Assembly (NCBI GenBank): GCA_003818675.1
Contig: RPPD01000165.1
Span: forward strand, 1 to 5,779
Length of the DNA stretch: 5,779 bases
Direction of reading: 5' to 3'
From: Spirochaetaceae bacterium
Lineage (GTDB): Bacteria; Spirochaetota; Spirochaetia; SZUA-6; RPPD01
Shown here: positions 1 through 5,229 of the stretch, in pieces
Position numbering within the stretch: the stretch's first letter is position 1
Layout of the letters: every line of letters starts with the position of its first letter
Notes under the pieces: model-generated
The model's database searches: none
What the model was told of the DNA's origin: nothing
Seen by the model: only the letters and a program-made list of their open reading frames with translations
Made by a program: the position numbers and the translations under genes

Positions 1-486
1 AAGGCAATTTTTCTTAATGTTAACGGAATAATTGATTATGATTCCAAGGACAAGCAGGAAGTTTTCCGGCTTACTGAAATATTTAAACGCTACCGTTCCT
101 TGAATGACTCACGCAGATTCATCCGTGTTATTCCTGACCGATGTGAACAGTTTTCAATTATTTTCACAAATCCCAAAAAACGGACTATTGCCACGGGCCT
201 TGTCAGGGACATATCCATTCAGGGAATGATGTTCAAGCCACTTCACACTGAAATGATGTACGGGCTCGAAAAGGGTGACATGCTTCAGCGTTGCTCATTG
301 CAGTTAGGAAACGACCTTATTTCTCTTGACTGCAAAATTGCGCGGCTTGGACGTGAGATTGGACTTGAGTTCACCTATTTCAATGACGATGCGCATCACA
401 GGCTATTCACTTACTTGATGGAACGTCCAGACAGAAGACTTCATCAGGAAATACACAAGTATCCTCCTGATGAAGTGACCCCCTGA
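1..486 (+). CDS. PilZ-domain protein, 5' end cut by window edge
   Basis: The reading frame is open from base 1 to a TGA at 484-486, giving 161 residues of a longer protein. Both PilZ signatures for binding the second messenger c-di-GMP are visible: an RxxxR motif (RRFIR, bases 112-126) and a [D/N]xSxxG motif (DISIQG, bases 208-225). They are followed by beta-strand-like sequence and a GLEF segment near base 361, as expected at the end of a PilZ barrel. PilZ proteins act as cytoplasmic c-di-GMP receptors, often for motility or surface behaviour, but nothing here names the output. A TTG at 100 could in principle start the protein. I prefer a start upstream of the window because TTG 100 has no ribosome binding site, sits only four codons before RxxxR, and the 33 codons before it read as normal protein. 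The gene converges on the MinD-like gene with a 51-base gap. PilZ assignment is firm; the rest of the protein is unseen. Confidence 0.85.
   Translation, partial: KAIFLNVNGIIDYDSKDKQEVFRLTEIFKRYRSLNDSRRFIRVIPDRCEQFSIIFTNPKKRTIATGLVRDISIQGMMFKPLHTEMMYGLEKGDMLQRCSLQLGNDLISLDCKIARLGREIGLEFTYFNDDAHHRLFTYLMERPDRRLHQEIHKYPPDEVTP
438..476 (+). repeat. 11-bp inverted repeat at the end of the PilZ gene
   Basis: ACTTCATCAGG (438-448) and CCTGATGAAGT (466-476) are perfect reverse complements with a 17-base loop. The second arm ends 8 bases before the PilZ stop codon. No run of T follows on either strand, so a classical terminator is not supported, although its place between convergent genes would suit a transcript-end structure. 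Confidence 0.5.
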
Positions 487-500
487 TCCGTCCTCCTGAT
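462..500 (+). repeat. Ten-base direct repeat flanking the PilZ stop codon
   Basis: TCCTCCTGAT occurs at 462-471 and again at 491-500, 29 bases apart. The first copy shares bases with the right arm of the 438-476 hairpin. The copies carry AGGAGG on the minus strand, but I see no convincing gene there. It may be a local duplication or chance. Confidence 0.4.
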
Positions 501-537
501 ATTATTCGTGGAGAATCAATAATTTCCTTGGCGCCAC

Positions 538-2220
538 TCAATTCAATCCGATCTGTGATAAAAGCTGCTCGGCAGCCCTTTCAAATGCCCTGGTCGCGGG
601 TCTGTGCCTGAAGCCTATGATCACGGAAAGCCCTGAATGCACTGTTTCATGGAGAAAATTTGTAAACAGGGTGAGATATGCCAGTTTGTGCACGTGACCC
701 TGCTTGTCTTTCAGAAGCAGGTTCGACAGATTAAAAGTCTCTACCACGGCCATGACCTGGCGGTTGATGATCGGGTAGAGTGTCTTCACCAGTTTGTAAT
801 AGTTTTCCTGGTATTGTTTGCTCTTGTTCAAAAGTTCCTTTATCTGGCGGTGTTTGTCCCTCACAACTTTCCCGCGCTTGTTCTTTTTTTTGGGTATGAA
901 ATTGTTGATAAGGGATACAATGGAACTGGATTGAAAAAGCTTGTATAGCGAAAAATAAAACAGGAACAGGCCTGCTGTATTTGAGCAGTCCACGCTGAGT
1001 TGTTTCTTTTTGACATTTAAGGCCAGCATAAGCTTTCCCATTGTTGAGTCAATAACCTTGTGATAGTCCAGGCCGTGCTTATCAGCAAGGCCTGATCCTG
1101 CGTCCTCATCCTGGATTGATTTCTCAAGAAGGGAGATCAACCTGTTTGTAAGCGAGAGGATCAGATCACTCTTCACTCTTACGAAGTATATTGAGAGAAG
1201 CGAACGCTCCTGTTCACCAAAGGGTTTCAGCTTGTCCAAAGCCGTTATCCGTCTCTTGGCATCTTTAGGGCTTGATCCTTTGACTATATCCTGTGCCAGC
1301 ACTTTTTTCAGATAAATTCCAAGCTCATCTATATAGGTGTCCACATTATCTATCTTTTGTGTGTGAATCAGATAATACTTGATGATGTCAAAAAGACGCG
1401 GCGAGATTTTCATGCCCTTTGACAAATCCTCGAGCCTTCTCTCCTGGAAAAACTCGGAAAGGTCAAGGAGGCTGCGCAAAAGATTTTTTCGCGGTGATGT
1501 TCCTGTCTGCAGCAGATCCAGTGAAGCATCCACGGGAATGAATGCGAGGTCCCGTATCTTCTCACGCACCTCGTCAGGAAGCCTTGCTTCCTCTTCAACA
1601 TTCTTGTTGTAATTTCCTATCACATCCGATGGATTGAACACCTGGCCTGGAACCTTTCCGTACTTGTTGTGCCAAAGGTAGACCGAGAGATCAGGCTCCA
1701 GCTCAAGAACGCTTCTGATATAGCCCCCGGCCGAAACATGAGCCGCGGGTTCAGCGTTTGTAACGAGCACGAGATTGTGCGTATGGTGCAGAAAAATCAG
1801 GTTGTCTTCATAACGCACACCCGCAGGCAGGTCAAATATTAAAAGGTCATAACGTGAGTCAAGTTCATCCGTAAATCTTGAAAAAAGCTTTTCAAGAAGT
1901 GAAATGGAGTCATTCTTATGCAGCTTTGAGGTTGGAAAAATCAGGTCAAAGTTGTCGAAAACAGGAAAAACATGGGTAGAAAAGGTATTGTCAGCCGCAT
2001 CAAACTGGGTGGAAAAAATCGATTCCGGATCGTCTATGTCCAGAAGCGTCGCAACATCCGAGAGCGGGTCCAAGTCAATAAGCCCCACCCGCAGGTTCTT
2101 CCTTGCATAGTAAAGCGCGAGGTTGACCGCGGTTGTTGTCGTGCCGACTCCGCCCTTGCCAGAACTTACTGCAATTGTCTTTTCAGAAAGCGTCTGCAGA
2201 ACTTTTTTTCTCTTTGCCAT
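538..2220 (-). CDS. MinD/ParA-like P-loop ATPase with long unknown C-terminal region
   Basis: Protein of 560 residues counted from ATG 2220. Residues 14 to about 260 look like a MinD/ParA (SIMIBI) ATPase: a deviant Walker A, GKGGVGTTTT (21-30), followed by AVNLA; a switch I-like DLDP (49-52); a Walker B-like LLIFDLPAG (126-134); and VTNAEPAA (153-160), matching the MinD strand that contacts the base. Such proteins usually position cell machinery on DNA or membrane. The signature Lys22 is present, but the usual second P-loop Lys is Thr27 (ACG), so ATP hydrolysis may be altered or lost. Residues from about 265 match no family I recognise. They are helical-looking, with a hydrophobic stretch (416-442), a basic patch (444-458) and HETVH (524-528, an HExxH pattern). 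The total is about twice a normal MinD. The start at 2220 is chosen for spacing from GGGGAGGG; ATG 2223 is adjacent, and a TTG at 2280 would put the candidate promoter inside the gene. Confidence 0.85.
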   Translation of the reverse strand: MAKRKKVLQTLSEKTIAVSSGKGGVGTTTTAVNLALYYARKNLRVGLIDLDPLSDVATLLDIDDPESIFSTQFDAADNTFSTHVFPVFDNFDLIFPTSKLHKNDSISLLEKLFSRFTDELDSRYDLLIFDLPAGVRYEDNLIFLHHTHNLVLVTNAEPAAHVSAGGYIRSVLELEPDLSVYLWHNKYGKVPGQVFNPSDVIGNYNKNVEEEARLPDEVREKIRDLAFIPVDASLDLLQTGTSPRKNLLRSLLDLSEFFQERRLEDLSKGMKISPRLFDIIKYYLIHTQKIDNVDTYIDELGIYLKKVLAQDIVKGSSPKDAKRRITALDKLKPFGEQERSLLSIYFVRVKSDLILSLTNRLISLLEKSIQDEDAGSGLADKHGLDYHKVIDSTMGKLMLALNVKKKQLSVDCSNTAGLFLFYFSLYKLFQSSSIVSLINNFIPKKKNKRGKVVRDKHRQIKELLNKSKQYQENYYKLVKTLYPIINRQVMAVVETFNLSNLLLKDKQGHVHKLAYLTLFTNFLHETVHSGLSVIIGFRHRPATRAFERAAEQLLSQIGLN

Positions 2221-2223
2221 CAT

Positions 2224-2231
2224 CCCTCCCC
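2224..2231 (-). promoter_or_regulatory. Shine-Dalgarno site of the MinD-like gene
   Basis: On the minus strand GGGGAGGG directly precedes tandem ATG codons at 2223 and 2220. Spacing from the GGAGG core (2229-2225) is about 1 base to the first ATG and 4 to the second. This favours the second and argues against the far-upstream TTG at 2280. Confidence 0.6.
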
Positions 2232-2251
2232 ACAGGCATCTGCATACTACT

Positions 2252-2280
2252 TTAATAGTGTATTTTTCCCTTAAAATCAA
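2252..2280 (-). promoter_or_regulatory. Candidate sigma70-type promoter for the MinD-like gene
   Basis: Reading the minus strand, TTGATT (2280-2275) and TATTAA (2257-2252) are separated by exactly 17 bases. Each matches the -35 or -10 consensus at 4 of 6 positions. Its position would give a 5' leader of roughly 25 bases before ATG 2220, holding the GGGGAGGG site. This is pattern matching only. Confidence 0.35.
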
Positions 2281-2298
2281 GTATTGAACCGCCTAATA

Positions 2299-2327
2299 TT
2301 GTCCCCGATCCGGCTATGTGGTAAGAT
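2299..2327 (+). promoter_or_regulatory. Candidate extended -10 promoter for the macrodomain-rqcH-memo operon
   Basis: TTGTCC (2299-2304) and TAAGAT (2322-2327) lie 17 bases apart, each matching consensus at 4 of 6 positions. A TG one base before the -10 (2319-2320) makes it an extended -10. Transcription would begin about 10 to 15 bases before the macrodomain start, so the leader would be very short. It does not overlap the opposite candidate promoter at 2252-2280. Weak hexamers keep confidence low. Confidence 0.3.
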
Positions 2328-2343
2328 ATTTGGGATTTGGAAC

Positions 2344-2907
2344 ATGAAAATGATTGAAAAGGGAACATTCGTAAAAGGCAGAATACAAGTATGCATTGGC
2401 GATATCACCGGACTTGAAACAGATGCCATAGTCAATGCGGCCAATTCATCACTTCTGGGCGGCGGCGGTGTCGACGGTGCCATCCATCGGGCAGCCGGAC
2501 CTTCCCTGCTCCAGGAGTGCCGCAAGATCCGCCTCAATTTGCCCAAGGGAGGGCTTCCAACCGGTGAGGCTGTCATGACCAACGCCGGCAATCTCCCCTG
2601 CCGCCATGTCATTCACACGGTCGGTCCGGTCTACTCCTGGTCAAAACCGGAGAAAATGGCTCTGCTTCTCGGCAACTGCTACACAAACAGCCTGCAACTG
2701 GCAACAGACCATTCGCTTGAGTCAATCGCGTTTCCGGCCATATCCACGGGGGTTTATGGTTATCCCAAGGACAAGGCCGCCTTGGTCGCAGGTTCTGCAG
2801 TTCGGGAATTTCTTGAAACCCATGACCGTCCCAAAAAGGTCATATTCGTGTTTTTCTCCAGGCCCGATGCAGATGTTTTCCTTGTACACTCAGGGCTTGT
2901 TTCATGA
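2344..2907 (+). CDS. Macrodomain protein, MacroD/YmdB-type ADP-ribose hydrolase or O-acetyl-ADP-ribose deacetylase
   Basis: Protein of 187 residues from ATG 2344, a single macrodomain of normal length. Hallmarks in order: GDIT (19-22) with Asp27 for adenine-side binding; AIVNAANSSLLGGGGVDGAI (28-47), whose Asn31/Asn34, glycine loop and Asp44 are characteristic of the catalytically active MacroD class; HTVGP (91-95); and STGVYGYP (134-141), the phosphate-binding loop. The family binds ADP-ribose and hydrolyses O-acetyl-ADP-ribose or mono-ADP-ribosyl groups in the cytoplasm, so an enzyme is likely, but the substrate cannot be read from sequence. The frame extends upstream to a TTG at 2284, but the domain begins just after 2344. 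ATG 2350 is an alternative start with a slightly better spaced GGA. No strong ribosome binding site is visible. The stop overlaps the start of the RqcH-like gene (ATGA, 2904-2907), implying translational coupling. Confidence 0.93.
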   Translation: MKMIEKGTFVKGRIQVCIGDITGLETDAIVNAANSSLLGGGGVDGAIHRAAGPSLLQECRKIRLNLPKGGLPTGEAVMTNAGNLPCRHVIHTVGPVYSWSKPEKMALLLGNCYTNSLQLATDHSLESIAFPAISTGVYGYPKDKAALVAGSAVREFLETHDRPKKVIFVFFSRPDADVFLVHSGLVS

Positions 2908-4349
2908 CCGGTCTAGGGACATTAAACAACGCGGAGATAAACGCACTCATAGTGGAGCTTGACATCACAGGCTCTCATATACAGGAAATACATGAGCCGG
3001 GCTTCGGTGAACTGGTCTTTGACCTATGGGGCAAGGGAAAAATGAGCAGGCTTTATGTCTGCGTAAAACCACCTGACTGCAGATTTCATCTTTTTACTGG
3101 GGAAATACAAAAGGGCAAGAAACCACAGCGATTTGTCACCTTTCTGCGCGCGAATGTCCGTGGCCATACTATTGTCAATGTTGTACATGTCAACGATGAC
3201 CGCATCATTAAAATAACCACTGTTTCAGATGAGGGAAAGGTCATACTCTGGTTCAGGCTCTGGGGCAGCAATCCAAACTGCATTGTCACGGACACTGACG
3301 GCAATATCCTGGACGCTTTATGGAGACGGCCTGGCCGTGGAGAAATATCCGGTGGCAGCTATTTACCAGAATCTGGCTCAACAGTTTTCAAAGACAATCG
3401 AAAGATTTTTACAGTGCGCGATTTTCCTGGTTCAGGAAGTCTCAACCAGCGTGTTGAGGAGTATTACAGCTCTGCCTACAGGGAAGACTCGCTTGAAAAA
3501 CTCTCGCAGCGCGTCATGACCAATCTTTTGGCGCAGGAGGCTCGCCTCGCTTCATCCGTATTGGAAATGGAGAAATCCATTGCTGAAAAGGCCGGTTTCT
3601 CCCGGTTTCGTGAACTCGGCGACCTCGTGATGGGTTGCCTTGGATCAGTGGCGCCCGGCACGAAATGGCTTTCATGCGATGATTTTTTTAACGACAACAG
3701 AAAAATAGAGATCGAACTTGACACTGCAAAGACTGCAGAAGAAAACGCAAGGGTTTATTACGAGCAATACAAGAAGAACAGGAAACAGCATGAGAAGTTA
3801 GTCATAAACCTTGGGGAAAGCAGTTGCGACCTCGCAGTCGTTCAACAAGACATCCGTCTTGCCGAACAAGCCGCCCAGATGGATGATCCTGCAGTTCTTT
3901 CTACACTTGATAAAAAATACTCCGGTAAAAGAAAATCAGGGCCAGTAAAGGACAAACAAAAGACTGGAGCTAGTGAAGGTCTGATGTTTGAATCCATGGG
4001 TTTTTCAATCATGGTCGGCCGCACTGCAAAGGAAAACGAGAAACTCATGAAAAAAATGCGCGGGAACGACCTTTGGCTGCATACAAGGGATTTCGCAGGT
4101 GCTTATGTCTTTATCAGAAGTAAATCCGGCAAAAGCATTCCCCTTGATGTACTCCTTGACGCCGGGAACCTTGCCATAAAATACAGCAAGGGGAAGAATT
4201 CGGGCAAGGCTGACCTGTACTACACGCAGGTCAAAAATCTCAAGCGCATCAAGGGCGCCAAAGCAGGTCTTGTGATTCCAACACAGGAGAAAAATCTGCG
4301 CGTGGCAGTGGATGAATCGCGTCTTTCCCGCCTTCGTGGAAATACCTGA
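2904..4349 (+). CDS. rqcH: RqcH/NFACT-family ribosome quality control protein (Rqc2/Tae2 homologue, FbpA-like)
   Basis: Protein of 481 residues. The NFACT-N domain spans about 10-170 and keeps an Asp-Arg pair in NDDRII (Asp99-Arg100), corresponding to the DR pair needed for tailing by Bacillus RqcH, then GSNPNCIVTDTDGNILDA (121-138), typical of the family. A charged helical middle (about 185-345) includes LDTAKTAEENARVYYEQYKK (272-291), a strong family marker. The NFACT-R (DUF814) domain follows at about 365-470, with VGRTAKEN (371-378), NDLWLHTRD (388-396), YSKGKNSGKA (427-436) and GAKAGLVIPT (451-460). Known members bind stalled 50S subunits carrying peptidyl-tRNA and recruit tRNA to add C-terminal alanine tails; older annotations call them fibronectin-binding proteins. 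At 481 residues it is shorter than the roughly 570 of Bacillus RqcH and its N-terminal domain is divergent, so tailing activity is inferred. The start overlaps the macrodomain stop by ATGA; no good ribosome binding site of its own is seen. Confidence 0.88.
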   Translation: MTGLGTLNNAEINALIVELDITGSHIQEIHEPGFGELVFDLWGKGKMSRLYVCVKPPDCRFHLFTGEIQKGKKPQRFVTFLRANVRGHTIVNVVHVNDDRIIKITTVSDEGKVILWFRLWGSNPNCIVTDTDGNILDALWRRPGRGEISGGSYLPESGSTVFKDNRKIFTVRDFPGSGSLNQRVEEYYSSAYREDSLEKLSQRVMTNLLAQEARLASSVLEMEKSIAEKAGFSRFRELGDLVMGCLGSVAPGTKWLSCDDFFNDNRKIEIELDTAKTAEENARVYYEQYKKNRKQHEKLVINLGESSCDLAVVQQDIRLAEQAAQMDDPAVLSTLDKKYSGKRKSGPVKDKQKTGASEGLMFESMGFSIMVGRTAKENEKLMKKMRGNDLWLHTRDFAGAYVFIRSKSGKSIPLDVLLDAGNLAIKYSKGKNSGKADLYYTQVKNLKRIKGAKAGLVIPTQEKNLRVAVDESRLSRLRGNT

Positions 4350-4387
4350 AAGAAGCAGGCATTTGATGTGCTTGAAATGATTCGCAC

Positions 4388-4393
4388 AGGAGG
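4388..4393 (+). promoter_or_regulatory. Shine-Dalgarno site with long spacing before the Memo GTG start
   Basis: AGGAGG at 4388-4393 is a perfect anti-16S match but lies 13 bases before GTG 4407, longer than the usual 5 to 10. A TAA at 4401-4403 in the same frame blocks any earlier start. The conserved family N-terminus begins within six residues of GTG 4407, so this start is forced. Confidence 0.6.
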
Positions 4394-4406
4394 TTAATCT
4401 TAACGG

Positions 4407-5219
4407 GTGAGTGATAAAACAAGGGGACCGATAGTCGATGGCATTTTTTATCCCGCAGACGCAGAAAAACTGACAGTCATGGTCCGCTCGCTTATAGATG
4501 GATGTGCTACACAACCCGCTTCATCAAGCGGGATCATTGTCCCCCATGCTGCCTTGAAATATTCAGGTGCTATCGCTGCAAGCGGCTTCAAATCTGCGCT
4601 TGGGCGCAATATTGCACATGTGGTAATTATCGGGCCCATACACCGTGATCCGGCAGAAGGAATTATTTTCACTGAATCATCTTTTTTCAATATTCCAGGA
4701 GCAACCCTTGAAGTCGATACTGAAATTATAGATGAGCTTGCATCATGTTCCAGTTCGTTCGCCATAGATGACATATCCCACATGGAAGAACACTGCATAG
4801 AGGTTCAGCTTCCATTTGTTCAAGTCCTTTTTCCAGGCGCAAAAATCATTCCTATCCTTGTCGGCAGGATCAATGGTAAAATCACGCAGTCGCTTGTAAA
4901 TGCATTAAGACTGATATTTCAGGAGAATATGGACACAACCCTTTTTGTTGTGTCCGCCAATCTGGGCTTTGCCGCTGTAGAAGAGGATGCAAAAGAGGAA
5001 TCGGAAAAACTGCGCCGGATGATTCTGGAGGGAAATGCGACTGGTATTTCAGAAATTGCAGAAAAGGGCATAAGCTCATGCGGCGCCTCATCTGTTGCAA
5101 TACTGCTGAATCTGCTTGGCTCCGGGAAAAACATCTGCCTGTTGTCAGAGGGCAACAATTCTTCCACTGACAATAACAGCCATGGAATAGCGCAATATGC
5201 CGCGTTTGGCATCAGTTAA
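4407..5219 (+). CDS. Memo-family protein (AmmeMemoRadiSam system protein B)
   Basis: Protein of 270 residues starting at GTG, the family's usual length. Family marks: GPIVDGIFYPAD (7-18), matching the N-terminal VxGxFYP signature; IIVPHAALKYSG (43-54); IIGPIHRD (74-81); MEEHCIEVQLPF (126-137); and SCGASSV (224-230). Memo resembles LigB-type nonheme-iron dioxygenases. The metal ligands reported for human MEMO1 (His49, His81, Cys244) align with His47, His79 and Cys225 here, so metal binding looks possible. The usual SSDxSH motif is instead SANLGF (183-188): Asp becomes Asn185 and His becomes Phe188. The C-terminal GYAA is QYAA (263-266). It is therefore a divergent member that may have lost or changed activity. 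It lies 57 bases after rqcH and 10 bases before the AMMECR1 gene, the partner it usually accompanies. The biochemical role of bacterial Memo is not established. Confidence 0.9.
   Translation: MSDKTRGPIVDGIFYPADAEKLTVMVRSLIDGCATQPASSSGIIVPHAALKYSGAIAASGFKSALGRNIAHVVIIGPIHRDPAEGIIFTESSFFNIPGATLEVDTEIIDELASCSSSFAIDDISHMEEHCIEVQLPFVQVLFPGAKIIPILVGRINGKITQSLVNALRLIFQENMDTTLFVVSANLGFAAVEEDAKEESEKLRRMILEGNATGISEIAEKGISSCGASSVAILLNLLGSGKNICLLSEGNNSSTDNNSHGIAQYAAFGIS
4931..4955 (+). repeat. Perfect 9-bp inverted repeat (hairpin) inside the Memo gene
   Basis: GGACACAAC (4931-4939) and GTTGTGTCC (4947-4955) are exact reverse complements around a 7-base loop CCTTTTT. The flanking bases 4930 and 4956 could add a U-G pair in RNA. 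It lies wholly in coding sequence, ending just before the SANLGF codons. No T-tract follows, so it is not an ordinary intrinsic terminator. Confidence 0.7.
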
Positions 5220-5223
5220 AGGA
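5218..5223 (+). promoter_or_regulatory. Shine-Dalgarno site of the AMMECR1 gene
   Basis: AAAGGA overlaps the TAA of the Memo gene and sits 6 bases before ATG 5230, good spacing. The overlap with the upstream stop is typical of genes within one operon. Confidence 0.6.
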
Positions 5224-5229
5224 TGTATC

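Noticed and set aside
100..102. TTG 100 as the true start of the PilZ gene
   Set aside because: No ribosome binding site is visible, and the frame is open and protein-like back to base 1. The gene more likely begins outside the window.
404..468. Tiny minus-strand frame (17 codons from a GTG near 454) after AGGAGG at 468-463
   Set aside because: The Shine-Dalgarno-like match comes from the TCCTCCTGAT repeat. The peptide is very short, antisense to the PilZ gene, and unsupported.
2221..2280. Extension of the MinD-like gene to a TTG at 2280 (20 more residues)
   Set aside because: There is no ribosome binding site before it, the extra residues do not resemble the family, and GGGGAGGG sits right before the ATG pair at 2223 and 2220.
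2277..2612. A 111-residue minus-strand open frame over the macrodomain gene
   Set aside because: It mirrors the conserved glycine-rich macrodomain sequence, is proline- and arginine-rich in the manner of shadow frames, and has no family match I recognise.
4350..4406. Possible terminator or hairpin between rqcH and Memo (AAGCA...TGCTT)
   Set aside because: Only a 5-bp stem with an 11-base loop and no T-tract, so it is not better than chance.
4005..4514. A 169-residue minus-strand open frame across the rqcH-Memo junction
   Set aside because: It is antisense to two clear family matches, shows no recognisable domain, and is explained as a shadow frame.
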